From: Euwallacea fornicatus
Lineage: Eukaryota > Arthropoda > Insecta > Coleoptera > Curculionidae
Assembly: GCF_040115645.1 (NCBI RefSeq)
Contig: NC_089546.1
Span: forward strand, 62,001-126,000
DNA: 64,000 nucleotides
Direction: 5' to 3'
Shown here: one piece after another, positions 49,747 through 61,936 of the stretch
Layout: every line of letters begins with the position of its first letter
Position numbering within the stretch: the stretch's first letter is position 1
Position numbers and translations under genes: made by a program
The notes under the pieces: model-generated
Told to the model about the DNA's origin: nothing
The model's input: the letters and a program-made list of their open reading frames with translations, nothing else
Database searches by the model: none

Positions 49747-50389
49747 TACAGGGTGGTTCAACGAACATTAAACGGTCCATGTTTAGGGTTCCTAATGTGG
49801 TTTTAAAAAAAATCGCTCGAACACGTCAATTGATTTGTCGAAGGGGAAACCTTTTAGACTTATTTTTAAACCCCTTGAGCAAGGTGCTATTCACCCTTAA
49901 AATCTTAAATGGAATGTGGCGTTGAGCGACACCTTGTTTGAAAGGTCTTTCAATTCTCTTTTCAATAATGCCTACTTTTTGACATGAGATATCATTTTGA
50001 CATTTTAAATAAGAAATGTTTCCATTTTATTAACAAAGACGCTTGCAAAATCAGAAAAATCATATAATACTTAGACTTAAGTGTTACTTAATTAAATGTT
50101 CAAACTACCCAACTGATAACCATGAATTGCATAATATCTACTCCGTTGAAACATAAACGCTTTTAAAATTACATTGAGACAAACCGAAAATTTTAACCTT
50201 AAGGCAATATACTGAATTGGTGGAACATATGTAAAGCAATACATTTTTATAAAAAGTAGAATGTTCGTCTTATCTAAATTTGAAATGTACATAAACAACA
50301 ACAAAAATTACAATGGTAGAATTGGGCTGTACTACTTTAGAGGATAGTAAAGCAGTGGTTTGTACTGTATTTTCGTGATTGTGCAAAAA
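49747..50389 (+). other. Copy E left arm and 5' untranslated region
   Basis: Non-coding long terminal arm of copy E. Its part at about 49995-50110 is inverted at 63930-64000. Confidence 0.6.
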
Positions 50390-50523
50390 TGGTTTACACT
50401 ACAGCTAAAGAGTTAAAATTATTGCAATATTCTATTCAAATAATGAATCTGGGTACAGATCAGCTGAGATTTTTAACCAACGGCATCCATACAAACATGT
50501 CAATCGAAAGTATGTCCTCGAAC
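50390..50523 (+). pseudogene. Copy E transposase, N-terminal piece
   Basis: It begins MVYTTAKELKLLQY. After a frame change the conserved DUF4817-like segment NNESGYRSAEIFNQRHPYKH and NRKYVLE runs into the hAT insertion at the duplicated CCTCGAAC. Confidence 0.8.
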
Positions 50524-50833
50524 CAGAGATGGGCATTATTCGAATGAATTTTCAACCATGACTAAAATGTTTTTCGAATCCATGAATAATGACTAAAAAA
50601 AATTATTCTTCATTTATTACAGAGAATGAGGAATAATTATTCGTACATTTTATCCATGAATGATCTATTCATAAATAACGTATTAATCATGATTAATTTT
50701 TTTGAATTATTTCATGAATAATATTTGAAAACTTAAGTTTAACCGAAAGTTTGAAATGGGTCTAAAGAAAAATTAAACAAAATGTAGAACTAAGTAGATA
50801 TTATGTTTACTAATAACTATTTTTTTAACAACT

Positions 50834-52858
50834 TCAAGGAATGAAATTAATATTTGCTTTCAAAACTACTTTTCTTTCAAATGCTAAATCCGATAAACGG
50901 TTTGACTTTGGCGTGTTGACGATTGTAGCATACGAAAATAGACGTTCTACTATTGCAGATGATGGTAGCGATGTGTTATATCGAATAAAAACTGATTTAA
51001 TGGCTGGGTAATAATCCAACATCAATAAATTTGTAGATGGATTTTTAAAAAAGTTTAAAATTTGAAGTTCGGCATCAAAATTGAAGTTGCTAACTTCTTT
51101 TGCTGACGGAGTTCTGGAATCAAAAATTTTAAATAAATTTTCATCTTCAACTTCAGTGGTCATTTCGTGCGTAGGTGATAACCGTGAGGCCTGGGCAACA
51201 GCTGCTTTGAAAGCATTTAAAACAGTGTTTTGACTAGTTTCATTAATACAACTAAACCATTTTTGTTTAAATTTTGGATGACTTATAGCCGCTATGCCTG
51301 CATCGATTGCCTCCGTGGTGGTGAAAAGAAAACAGTTTTCAAATCTCTTTAAAATGCTCTCCAATAGACCCTTCGCTATTGGTTTGCAATAATCATATTC
51401 TCGGCTATTCAAATCCTTAATTGTTTCTTTAAGAGCAATCAACGTAGGTACTTTTATACCGTAATGATAAAGTTTTTCACCTTGCAGTATATCTAAAGCC
51501 TCAGCCAAAGGTTTAGTTATCAAGATGAACTCTTAAATATTTGAACTCTGTGTCAATAAGTTTGTGAGTTATATTTAAAACATCGAATGCCTCATCACTT
51601 TGGCTTTTTAACTTTAAAATATCTCCCAAAGCATCAAATAGAGAATTCCAATGGGTTTCTACTGGACGAGATGGCACAAAGTTCAAAATCGGTTCCAGCA
51701 ATTCTGACGATTTTGGGCGCATTAATGCTTTCCATATGATATTGCATTTAGTTAAAACTCTACCATGAATGTTTTTTAGAATTGCGTCATGTTTGATTGT
51801 TGTGTTGATATCAGTGGCACACAAGTTTAGCGTATGAGCGCTACATCTGTGATGTTTTGGTAAACGTTGGAAATCTTCAATTATTTCGGGAAAACTCAAT
51901 ATCGGACATTCATCCTCTTCTTCCTCGCATGCATTAACTATTTTATTTTCCCCACCATGCCTCATAATGTTGCGAGCCTTAACTCCAAAGTCCCTAAAAG
52001 CTTTGCAAAAGTTACTTGCATTATCTGTAACAGTAGCGACTATCGTTTCAGGCCTCAATTTGTAAACATTATGAATATATGCAAACATTTCTTTAATATT
52101 TTCGGCCGTATGACTGCCTTTGATGCGTCTACAAGCTAATGCCACTGACATCCTTTCTAGAGATGTTGGATTAATCCAATGTAAAGTTTCTCCAAAAAAA
52201 CTGCGCCGTCTGCCGGATCAAATGTCTGCCGTAGTGCACACGAAGTCGATATTCTGCAATGTATTTTTTATTTTAAATTTTGTGTGTATGTATAATTCCT
52301 CCAGCTTTCTGCTTAAACTTCTGCGGCTGATAATATGAAGTCCTAATGATGAAATTTTCAAATAATTAAAAATTTTTCGGAAATAAATATCATTTACAAG
52401 ACATAATGGAGCCATAGTATCGATAACATATTTCATCAAAACTTGCTCGAATTGTGTCTGATTGAAATCACTTGTAACATTAATAGCCTCAGAATGTTTT
52501 ACAACATTTCTTGTCAATTTAGATTGTTTTACATGCTGTTTGTAAGCATTCAAAACCTCATTGCCATGAACTCTTTTCAGATGTGAAATAAAATTTGATG
52601 AAGATTTTGTTCCTGAAATAAAAGTTTTTTTGGTAAACATTTTACACATTCGGCTACTACTTTTGTGGAAGTGGATTTCTCGTTAACAATTTGGAAAAAA
52701 GTTCCATCCAGAACTGAAATAGCTGCAGTGACCTTAGATGTCGACGGTTGACTTTGTAGATCTTCACCAGAAAAATTGATACTGTCATCGTCGACATGGG
52801 ATTCTAGAGATGCATTACTTAGTGGAGCAGATATAGACGTACTTTCATCTAAATCCAT
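50834..52858 (-). pseudogene. hAT transposase, broken
   Basis: Start MDLDESTSISAPLSNASLE at 52858. BED zinc finger: CVKC (about 52640) and HLKRVHG, separated by a frameshift. A TGA at 52218-52220 stands for Trp (TADI-W-S). The RNase H-like core includes TDNASNFCKAF and AHTLNLCATDI. Another frameshift lies near 51515. The C-terminal dimerisation region is LPSSAIVERLFSYATIVNTP, RLSDLAFERKVVLKANINF. All domains of the family are present in four open blocks. Confidence 0.9.
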
Positions 52859-53550
52859 TTTTTATCTGCGATACAAAATACATATACTATATATTATGTA
52901 TATATAATATATAGTATACCATACATAAATGTAAATACCTGTATTTTGCCAACAAGTTGAAACACAAAATAAATACATGTCAGAAGAAAAACTTCTTCTT
53001 ATAGAGAAAACAAAAACGCAAGTTTGAGAGAGACTTCTTTATTTGACAACGATTGGGAATGGAATGCCCCTCGCAAGGTGTCGGAGTCATTCCCCGGGTA
53101 TCTGTTTTTTCCCATCCAATAAACCTGCCATACCATCCACATTCTTCCCACGCTTACATCCCTCAGTTATTCCTTCTTCACACGCCATATGATAAAAACA
53201 GACCCTCTTTATCTTTTAACGCAACGATCTACTTTTACAAGTACAAGTTTAGTCCATTTCCAAGGGAACACTCATAGGTGCTTGTGACATACCACATATG
53301 CCCAAGGTTAAGATATAACACTATCCTTGTAAGGTGGCAGGTTTATTGGTTGCTTTAAGCGAATTAATAACTAACCCCGTGTCACTTACTTTATGAAAGC
53401 TCACATACATATATAAGTGGATTGGGTACTTACCAAAATAATTGTAATATTTTATAACAGCGTGAACGGGTGTATTTATCAATATATATACATGCAGTTG
53501 ATTCGCTGAATGATTACCCAATGTTGGTCTTGAATCTACATATGTACATA
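52859..53550. other. hAT 5' flank, AT-rich, no gene seen
   Basis: An (AT)n-rich stretch is at 52880-52925. The rest shows no motif or credible coding frame. TATGTACATA occurs just before copy XY and again just after it (60839-60848), probably from a short simple repeat at the target. Confidence 0.45.
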
Positions 53551-54233
53551 CAGGGTGGCGCAATAGTGTGACAAAGTACCATATCTTCCTTATTCTACAA
53601 AATTTAAAAAACTGTTCGTATAAAAGTTATACGTGAACATACAACCTACATTTTACAAATATTTTTTATCATATAGGGTGTTGCATAAAGACAGGTCAAA
53701 ATATTTATTCATTTTATTTAACGGAACCCCCTATATATTATATATTTGGATTCCTCGTAAAATTCTCTCCATGGTAGAATAATTAGTTTTAAATTAAATT
53801 GGAACGTTGTCTGCTTATGTCGAAAAATGTTTAAATTTGAAGCAAAACATGGTTCCATAACATGCGCTATAACTTTCAAAGCACGTTAATTATTTTCACA
53901 AAAATTGACACAACAGAAGACAAAGGGATGCTCAAGTGCCTTGTTCAACGAATAAGTCGGTTTCTTACTCAGAATACTTTCTACAGGCCCTGCAACTTGG
54001 GAATATTCAAATTCATTTTTCTTGGAATTTTTAAATGGGACACCCTGTATTTACGAATCCTATATTGTAGAGATTTGAATCCTCTTCAACTTTTGTTAAG
54101 GTAACATTATACACATTCCCTTTAGTTTTGGCGGAATTCTCATTTCTTTAATACATTTGCAAATAAAACATGCTACGTCTATTAATAGTTTAATTTAAAT
54201 TTATTAATATTATACACTGTGTAATATAGACAT

Positions 54234-55287
54234 TTACCTAATTAAATGTTCAAAGTGTCTGCCATTTTCTTGAATACAAAGTTCAAGACGTCTCTCAAAA
54301 GCATCACTTAAATTTCGACACATTTCAACAGTTATACTGCGAAAACAATTTCTAATTCGAATTTTCATGTCTTCTCTTGTAGTAGGAGGTATTTTATAAA
54401 CTTGTTCTTTAACAAATCCCCATATAGAAAAATCCATTTTCGTCAAATCTGGTGATCTAGGCGGCCAAGCGGTAGGTCCTCCCCTTCCAATTCAACGATT
54501 GTGGTATGTTGCAGTTAAAAAATTGATGATTGACCTTGTATGATGGACCGGGGCCCCATCATGAAGAAACCACATTTCCTGTGAAAATTCAATTGCTTTT
54601 TGAGCAAAGACGCAAGGCAGATGATTCTGTAAAAAGTCCAAATACACTTCTCCTGTTACTAAAAAAGTATGGACCAATTACGTTATCACCGATAACTCCT
54701 CCCCAAACATTTAAAGACCACCTAATTTGGGTATTATATCTACAAAAATGTGGATTTTCTGTTGCATAATAATGAAAATTATGCCTGTTAACATTGCCAT
54801 TTCGGTGAAAAGTAGCCTCATCTCCAAACAACACCAAATGAACAAAATTTCTTTGTACCCGAATTTTGTCTTGAGCCCACAGACAAAACTCTAGCCTTCT
54901 TTGGTAGTCTTCAGCATGTAATTCTTGAAGTAATTGTATATGATAGGGATGCATTTTATTGATTTTCAGGATACGCTGAACGGTTCTTCGATCAACATCA
55001 ACTTGCTGCGATAACTGCCTTTGGCTAATATCCGGGTTTTCAGTCACTGTTAAGAGAACATTTAGTTCGTTTTCTTCGGTTCTTGATCGTTTTTGTCTAT
55101 TCACTTTGTTGTATACTACACTTCCAGTCCTCTCAAAACGTTCCATAAGCTTTTCAAATGCCCTTTTCTCAGGTTGTCTTCTCTCGGGATATCGTTCCTG
55201 ATACAATCTTTTAGCTAATAGTGCATTTTTCTCACTAGCACCCAACACGAAAATCATGTCAACCATTTCGGATTGTGAAAAGTTCAT
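54234..55287 (-). pseudogene. Copy XY transposase (DD41D), one frameshift and one TGA
   Basis: Start MNFSQSEMVDMIFVLGASEK at 55287. The HTH region includes LAKRLYQERYPERRQPEKRA and a second HTH (SQRQLSQQVDVDRRTVQR). First Asp block VLFGDEATFHRNG has Gly where others have Thr. A frameshift lies near 54680. Second Asp block is FLHDGAPVHH. TGA at 54492-54494 replaces Trp of the WIGRG motif. Third Asp block is WPPRSPDLTKMDFSIWGF, spacing 41. Confidence 0.9.
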
Positions 55288-55842
55288 ATTTAAATTTATT
55301 ACAACATTATTACAACTGATGTACAAGTGATCAATAAATAATAAATTTGAAGTTTAAAATTTGTCAATGGCTTTCATGGAAAACTAGAAAATTAAACTAT
55401 TAATAGACGTAGCATGTTTTATTTGCAAATGTATTAAAGAAATGAGAATTCCGCCAAAACTAAAGGGAATGTGTATAATGTTACCTTAACAAAAGTTGAA
55501 GAGGATTCAAATCTCTACAATAAAGGATTCGTAAATACAGGGTGTCCCATTTAAAAATTCCAAGAAAAATGAATTTGAAAATTCCCAAGTTGCAGGGCCT
55601 GTAGAAAGTATTCTGAGTAAGAAACCGACTTATTCGTTGAACAAGGCACTTGAGCATCCCTTTGTCTTCTGTTGTGTCAATTTTTGTGAAAATAATTAAC
55701 GTGCTTTGAAAGTTATAGCGCATGTTATGGAACCATGTTTTGCTTCAAATTTAAACATTTTTCGACATAAGCAGACAACGTTCCAATTTAATTTAAAACT
55801 AATTATTCTACCATGGAGAGAATTTTACGAGGAATCCAAATA

Positions 55843-58038
55843 TACAGGGTGTCCGGATACTCCGTGTACAACGCTCTATCAGATATAGTACAACTCATAA
55901 TAAGTCGATTTAACTAGATTTGCCTTAGTACAAAAGTTGATAATAACGGAGCTACAGGGTGTCAAAGTTGAAAAAGGAAATCAGATTTTCTTTCATATCT
56001 TTTGACTTCTTCAAACTAATTTCACGAAATTTTGTATTCAGGGGTTTTTTGGGATGAGAAATTCAAATTTATAAACGATTTTGATGTATCTTCTAGAGGG
56101 CACCACAAGCGACCATTAGGACACTTTTAAACCGTCAAAACTTTTTTCTGCCACAGTGTATGTCAATTTCGAATAGAAAAATCTTTTACCCTATCTTTTC
56201 TGCTTAAAAAAGGTATACTTGTTAAATGTCGCTAAAGCCAACTGTTTAAAAGATATTTGCAATTTTATTAATAGATGCAATTTTTATTTCAAAGCATTTT
56301 ATTACAAACATTTCATAGCAAATGCTCAAAATGCGCACCATTTTCTTGCATACACAAATTAATTCTTTTCAAAAAATTAAAGTGCATTCTCTGCATAACT
56401 TCTGGCCTATTTCTCACATCGTTAACTGCATTGAAAATTCTATTATGTAACTCTTGAATATGATCAATTGATGTCGAATAAACTTTTGATTTCAAAAAAC
56501 CCCACAAAAAAAAGTCACATGGCGTCAAGTCTGGGGATCGTGGAGGCCATTGTACTGGAGCGTCATTTCCCCTTCCAATCCATCTCCTAGGAAATGTATT
56601 ATTTAAATATTGTCTAACATTGAGGGTATAATGTGGAGGCGCCCCATCTTGCATGAACCACATGCCATCACGAATTAATAACGGTATGTTCTCCAACAAG
56701 TCCGGTAAAGTTTCATGAAGAAAGTGCAAATAACTTTGTCCATTTAATCGATTTGGCATCACAACAGGCCCAAGAATAATATTGCCTATTATTCCGGTCC
56801 ATACATTAACTTTGAATGTATGTTGATGATGAACTACTTTGAGGGCGTGCGGATTTTCATTACTATAAACATGTTCATTGTGAACGTTAGTTATGCCGGA
56901 TCTAGTAAAGCAAGCTTCGTCGGTGAAGAGAATTTTTTTACTGAAGTTCGGATTATGGACTTGCTGATTTTGAATAAAATGACAAAAAGCTAAACGACTT
57001 CCAAGATCGATCGGTAAAAGATCTTGTACTTTTTGGATATGGAAAGGGTATAATAATTCTTCTTTCAAAACTTCGTGAATTGTACTTTTGGGAACTGCTA
57101 AGTTGTCTTGTAAACGTCTGGTACTAATTCTCGGATCTTCTTCGACTCTATTTAAAATAGCTTCTTCATTACCTGTTGTCCTAGTTGTCCGGATTCGATC
57201 CCCGTCGATTCTTTTCGGTTGAAAACTTCCATTTTCACGGAGTCGCCTTTCAATATTTGCAAACGTTTGATGATTGGGTGTTCGACGATTTGGAAATTTT
57301 TCGTGATAAACTCGAACACTTTCCCGGCCGTTTTTATTGCAAAATCCATAAACCAATAACATGTCAACTTGCTCATTATAGATGTAAGTATTCATTGTGA
57401 AAAAGCGATAGTTATTGACTTGATAAAACTTCAGTATTCTAATAACGTCAAAAAGAAACTAAGACGTGCAGTGTTATTTTCATTTGTTTACTTAAACGTC
57501 TTCAGGGAAACAACAAAAAACCTAAGTTACAATACAAATAAAATGCGCATTTTGAGCATTTGCTATGAAATGTTTGTAATAAAATGCTTTGAAATAAAAA
57601 TTGCATCTATTAATAAAATTGCAAATATCTTTTAAACAGTTGGCTTTAGCGACATTTAACAAGTATACCTTTTTTAAGCAGAAAAGATAGGGTAAAAGAT
57701 TTTTCTATTCGAAATTGACATACACTGTGGCAGAAAAAAGTTTTGACGGTTTAAAAGTGTCCTAATGGTCGCTTGTGGTGCCCTCTAGAAGATACATCAA
57801 AATCGTTTATAAATTTGAATTTCTCATCCCAAAAAACCCCTGAATACAAAATTTCGTGAAATTAGTTTGAAGAAGTCAAAAGATATGAAAGAAAATCTGA
57901 TTTCCTTTTTCAACTTTGACACCCTGTAGCTCCGTTATTATCAACTTTTGTACTAAGGCAAATCTAGTTAAATCGACTTATTATGAGTTGTACTATATCT
58001 GATAGAGCGTTGTACACGGAGTATCCGGACACCCTGTA
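55843..58038 (-). mobile_element. DD43D copy Z, 2196 bp, intact
   Basis: The ends read TACAGGGTGTCCGGATACTC and its complement, with TA at 55841-55842 and 58039-58040. The ~475-bp arms (55843 to about 56325 and about 57555 to 58038) reach into the last codons of the transposase, so the GAGCATTTGCTATGAAA sequence occurs at both ends. It is inserted in the right arm of copy XY. Confidence 0.93.
56313..57395 (-). CDS. Copy Z transposase, intact (360 residues)
   Basis: Start MNTYIYNEQVDMLLVYGFCN. HTH region VRVYHEKFPNRRTPNHQTF and a second HTH (STRRLQDNLAVPKSTIHEV). Catalytic blocks are ILFTDEACFTRSG, FMQDGAPPHYTLN and WPPRSPDLTPCDFFLWGF, with 43 residues between the last two Asp (NDAPVQ insertion, as in the 34126-35214 protein). 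Ends HFEHLL. No breaks. Confidence 0.93.
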   Translation of the reverse strand: MNTYIYNEQVDMLLVYGFCNKNGRESVRVYHEKFPNRRTPNHQTFANIERRLRENGSFQPKRIDGDRIRTTRTTGNEEAILNRVEEDPRISTRRLQDNLAVPKSTIHEVLKEELLYPFHIQKVQDLLPIDLGSRLAFCHFIQNQQVHNPNFSKKILFTDEACFTRSGITNVHNEHVYSNENPHALKVVHHQHTFKVNVWTGIIGNIILGPVVMPNRLNGQSYLHFLHETLPDLLENIPLLIRDGMWFMQDGAPPHYTLNVRQYLNNTFPRRWIGRGNDAPVQWPPRSPDLTPCDFFLWGFLKSKVYSTSIDHIQELHNRIFNAVNDVRNRPEVMQRMHFNFLKRINLCMQENGAHFEHLL

Positions 58039-58601
58039 TAATAATATACAGGGTGTTTGGTTCACCGATACATATCCGAAAGGGGGTGGTAGGTGCGATG
58101 ATTTGGAATGTATTGAAATATACTATTATACAAAGTGTTACGCATTTCGAGATATCGTCATTTTTCCAAATTTTACCATTTTCGCTGTTTACTTCCATAT
58201 AAGTTCAAATAAAAATTTAGCTGAATGTTCGATCTGGCTCTACCTTTTTTCACATAAACTTGAATATGTATTTTATTGATATCAAACATCTAATGAAGTC
58301 TACATATTAAAAAAAAAATAATGTAGCCTTTTAAAGTTCGAAAAAGAAATTTCTTAAATATCAAACCTTGACTTTGTAAGCGAATACAAGAAAAGGTGCA
58401 AATGAAAGAGACGTTCAAATATCTCTAAAAACTTATTGAACTAATGCTCTTTCGAATGATATATTGAAAGACTCAGATTTAATGTCGCATAAGATATTTA
58501 ATTAAAAAAAAATTAAAAATGCGGATATGGCGATTTAACAATATGAATAAAAATTAATTAGTAATTATTATTTATACATTAATTATACTATTTATTTAAG
58601 A

Positions 58602-59669
58602 TTAATTATTATGCTCGAAATGAGATCCACCATTTCTGATACAACATCGGCATCTTCGTCGCATCTCTGTGGTGGTTACTCCTAGCTTCATTTCAACCTT
58701 CATGACTTTTGCTGCCCTATTAATTTTTTGAATGAGATGGTCTCGATCGTGAATTTCTTCATTGTATACCAGTTCCTTCATTCTTCCCCAGATATGATAA
58801 TCTACTGGGGTCAGATCCGGAGATCTAGCAGGCCATAATATTGGTCCGTTTCGCCCTATCCATCTTTCGGGAAACTGATTATTTAAAAACTCCCTTATTG
58901 TTTTCCGATAATGGGCAGGACATCCATCGTTTTGAAATATGATTTCCGTTCTTACATCTAAAGGTATATCGTCCAAAATATCTGGTAAATGATTTCTTAA
59001 AAATTCTAGGTAATTTTCGCCATTTAAATTGTCTGGCAAAAAATATGGGCCAATCAAAAGCCTGCCTATTATACCAGCCCATACGTTCACACTAAATTTA
59101 TGTTGAAACGAAGTTTCTTTTTTCATATGCGGATTTTCTTCAGCCCAATAATGCAAATTATGAAAGTTGGTAACTCCTTCACGGGAAAATTTAGATTCAT
59201 CCGTCCATAAAATCCTGCGAAGAAATCTTCCATCTTCAATATCCGCATGTAAGATAAATCGACAAAAATGTGTTCTTCGGATTGGATCTCCCTCCTCAAG
59301 TCCTTGCACGGGTGTGTAATGAAAAGGGTGCAATTTCTCAGAGTGTAGAACTGACCACACCTTCCACGTAGATACGTTGAGTTGTTCAGCTACTTTCCTA
59401 ACGCTTGTAGTGGGCTCTGCTTCAAACGTATTAAAAATTTGTACGTCCACCTCAGCGTGATATTTTTGGTTATTCGGTCTAGGATCTTGATGATATAAAT
59501 TCCCAGTTTCACTCATTCTACGATATGTATTAGCGAATACTTTTACGTTAGGTACTCTTCTTTGAGGAAATCTTTCACGATATAAACGCTGAGCGGCAGC
59601 TGCGTTACCGTCAGCTCTGCCATACATAAAAAGTATATCAGCATATTCAACATTTGAATATGCAGCCAT
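58602..59669 (-). CDS. Copy W transposase, intact (355 residues)
   Basis: Start MAAYSNVEYADILFMYGRAD. HTH region AAQRLYRERFPQRRVPNVK and a second HTH (SVRKVAEQLNVSTWKVWSV). Catalytic blocks are ILWTDESKFSREG, FQNDGCPAHYRKT and WPARSPDLTPVDYHIWGR, spacing 41. Ends GGSHFEHNN. No stops. Copy D is its decayed relative. Confidence 0.93.
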   Translation of the reverse strand: MAAYSNVEYADILFMYGRADGNAAAAQRLYRERFPQRRVPNVKVFANTYRRMSETGNLYHQDPRPNNQKYHAEVDVQIFNTFEAEPTTSVRKVAEQLNVSTWKVWSVLHSEKLHPFHYTPVQGLEEGDPIRRTHFCRFILHADIEDGRFLRRILWTDESKFSREGVTNFHNLHYWAEENPHMKKETSFQHKFSVNVWAGIIGRLLIGPYFLPDNLNGENYLEFLRNHLPDILDDIPLDVRTEIIFQNDGCPAHYRKTIREFLNNQFPERWIGRNGPILWPARSPDLTPVDYHIWGRMKELVYNEEIHDRDHLIQKINRAAKVMKVEMKLGVTTTEMRRRCRCCIRNGGSHFEHNN

Positions 59670-59835
59670 TAATCTAAATCGTTAAAAATGAAATATCACA
59701 GTATTATACGAAATAAAATACATCGATTGACCACTAAAAAAATTTTGAATAAAACACTGTCTGTCATATCTCGTTACTAAGCAACCCAGTATCATGGCTT
59801 ACCAGATATTTTATTTTATTTTTATATTATTTTTT

Positions 59836-60085
59836 TTACGGACCAATATTATGGCCTGCTAGATCTCCGGATCTGACCCCAGTAGATTATCATATCTGGG
59901 GAAGAATGAAGGAACTGGTATACAATGAAGAAATTCACGATCGAGACCATCTCATTCAAAAAATTAATAGGGCAGCAAAAGTCATGAAGGTTGAAATGAA
60001 GCTAGGAGTAACCACCACAGAGATGCGACGAAGATGCCGATGTTGTATCAGAAATGGTGGATCTCATTTCGAGCATAATAATTAA
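59836..60085 (+). pseudogene. Inverted copy of W transposase 3' end
   Basis: It starts GPILWPARSPDLTPVDYHIWGR-like (read from GGACCAATATTATGGCC) and ends HFEHNN at 60085. It is identical or nearly so to 58602-58846 on the other strand. Confidence 0.9.
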
Positions 60086-60848
60086 TCTTAAATAAATAGT
60101 ATAATTAATGTATAAATAATAATTACTAATTAATTTTTATTCATATTGTTAAATCGCCATATCCGCATTTTTAATTTTTTTTTAATTAAATATCTTATGC
60201 GACATTAAATCTGAGTCTTTCAATATATCATTCGAAAGAGCATTAGTTCAATAAATTTTTAGAGATATTTGAACGTCTCTTTCATTTGCACCTTTTCTTG
60301 TATTCGCTTACAAAGTCAAGGTTTGATATTTAAGAAATTTCTTTTTCGAACTTTAAAAGGCTACATTATTTTTTTTTTAATATGTAGACTTCATTAGAAG
60401 TTTGATATCAATAAAATACATATTCAAGTTTATGTGAAAAAAGGTAGAGCCAGATCGAACATTCAGCTAAATTTTTATTTTAACTTATATGGAAGTAAAC
60501 AGCGAAAATGGTAAAATTTGGAAAAATGACGATATCTCGAAATGCGTAACACTTTGTATAATAGTATATATGGTTCAATACATTCCAAATCATCGCACCT
60601 ACCACCCCCTTTCGGATATGTATCGGTGAACCAAACACCCTGTATAGGGGGTTCCGTTAAATAAAATGAATAAATATTTTGACCTGTCTTTATACAACAC
60701 CCTATATGATAAAAAATATTTTTAAAATGTAGGTTGTATGTTCACGTATAACTTTTATACGAACAGTTTTTTTAAATTTTGTAGACTAAGGAAGATATAG
60801 TACTTTGTCACACTATTGCGTCATCCTGTATGTACATACGTCTCAACT

Positions 60849-61332
60849 TGCAGAAAAGCAAAATTCAAATAATATTTCTAGTTCTGCATTGTACGTTTGG
60901 TGTTGAAGCGACGAGAAGAGTAAAAGTGGCACACATGAATAGTTTGAATCAATCAATGTTATATTTGAAGGATTAAATATTTCGACGATTGTAAATAGGA
61001 GTGTTTTTGCATTGCGCTATTTTTATCATTTAACATACATATGTATGTGCATACTACAATAGGCCGTATTAACATTCGGACACCATGGTACCTAAGCATT
61101 CCTTTCTTTTAGCAAATTTTTGCGGGTATTAATCATGAAATAATTCGTAAAAATTAATCATGATTAATACGTTATTTATGAATAGATCATTCATAAATAA
61201 AAAGTACGAATAATAATTCTTCATTGATAGGAGTGAATAAAGAATAATTATTCGTACTTCTTATTTATGAATAATTTCTGTGGATGACTGATAATTCATG
61301 ATTATTATTCGAATAAATTTTACCCATCTCTG
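60849..61332. other. hAT right subterminal region
   Basis: Non-coding, with repeated (G/T)AATAATTATTCGTAC motifs that pair with the left subterminal region of the hAT element. Confidence 0.6.
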
Positions 61333-61340
61333 CCTCGAAC

Positions 61341-61547
61341 TAGTGCAAAAATTTACCCAAACTGGTTCGGTACGTATCAAAAAGCGTGATATTGTAAATC
61401 CAGTAGTCAGTGAAGCAGTGGAAGTAACTGTTATAGGTCACATGACTCAAGATGAAACTTTAAGTACGAGGAAGTTGAGTGATGTATCAGGTATTCCGCG
61501 AACTAGCGTACGAAGAATATTAAAAACATATAAATGGCATCCTTATA
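61341..61547 (+). pseudogene. Copy E transposase, second HTH piece
   Basis: It continues from 50523 after removal of the hAT element: LVQKFTQTGSVRIKKRD, then STRKLSDVSGIPRTSVRRIL and the HPY linker, where the MITE enters at TA. Confidence 0.85.
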
Positions 61548-61936
61548 CACTGGCGAGCATAAAATTCGGGTTACTTCGAAATTTTCAAATATAAATGTAT
61601 TGAAAGAGAAGTGATATTTTTCGCTGGCATACCGGCATTGTTTCATGAAATTTCGGATCATTGGGAAAGTGTTTACGGTTCTGCATGGTTCTACCATGAA
61701 AAAAAAAAGATTGATAAAATACCTTCAGTATCAAAATGTTACAGTGCTTGGGTAATGGACACCTGTACAATACATTAGTTATTTGGGTACAGGATCGTGT
61801 TTTTTTTACCATTTACCCTTAACAAGGGTAAAGAACCTCAGAATCGATAAAAGTTATCCTTTTTTATTTTTTTGGAAGTTAGGAAGGCAAAAATTTCGAA
61901 AATACTAAAGTGACCCGAATTTTATGCTCGCCAGTA
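61548..61936. mobile_element. MITE with Tc1-type ends, about 389 bp
   Basis: Inverted ends (C/T)ACTGGCGAGCATAAAATTC, extending to GGGT, TA on both sides, no coding capacity. Removing it rejoins HPY and KIQLVQEL of the copy E transposase. Confidence 0.88.

Larger units (their letters stand above)
58047..60645 (-). mobile_element. DD41D copy W, 2599 bp, with ~0.8-kb inverted arms
   Basis: The ends read TACAGGGTGTTTGGTTCACC and its complement, with TA at 58045-58046 and 60646-60647. The left arm 58047-58846 is repeated inverted at 59836-60645. Each arm holds the last ~80 codons of the transposase, so the element has a full gene plus an inverted copy of its 3' end. Confidence 0.92.
53551..60838 (-). 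mobile_element. DD41D copy XY, carrying Z and W in its right arm
   Basis: The left arm runs 53551 to about 54192. Its inverted partner is in three parts: 55397-55842, a few bases at 58039-58046, and 60646-60838. Together they rebuild a ~640-bp arm, the gaps being TA-flanked copies Z and W. Ends are CAGGGTGGCGCAATAGTGTG and, at the right, a slightly changed copy. Confidence 0.88.
50524..61332 (-). mobile_element. hAT element with perfect 8-bp target duplication
   Basis: The ends read CAGAGATGGGCATTATTCGA (50524) and its complement (61332, one or two mismatches). CCTCGAAC is duplicated at 50516-50523 and 61333-61340. Subterminal arms of ~200 bp (ATTATTCGTAC, TTATTTATGAATAGATCATTCAT) are inverted between 50600-50700 and 61135-61260. 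A broken hAT transposase is at the left. DD41D copy XY (53551-60838) is inserted in the right part. Net length is about 3.5 kb. Confidence 0.92.

Noticed and set aside
53053..53277. Open frame of 74 codons
   Set aside because: Composition is irregular, no motif or relative is seen, and it lies in the non-coding flank of the hAT element.
53541..53550. A 10-bp target duplication (TATGTACATA) for copy XY
   Set aside because: Relatives duplicate TA; the flank is a short 8-bp-period simple repeat that would give the same match by chance.
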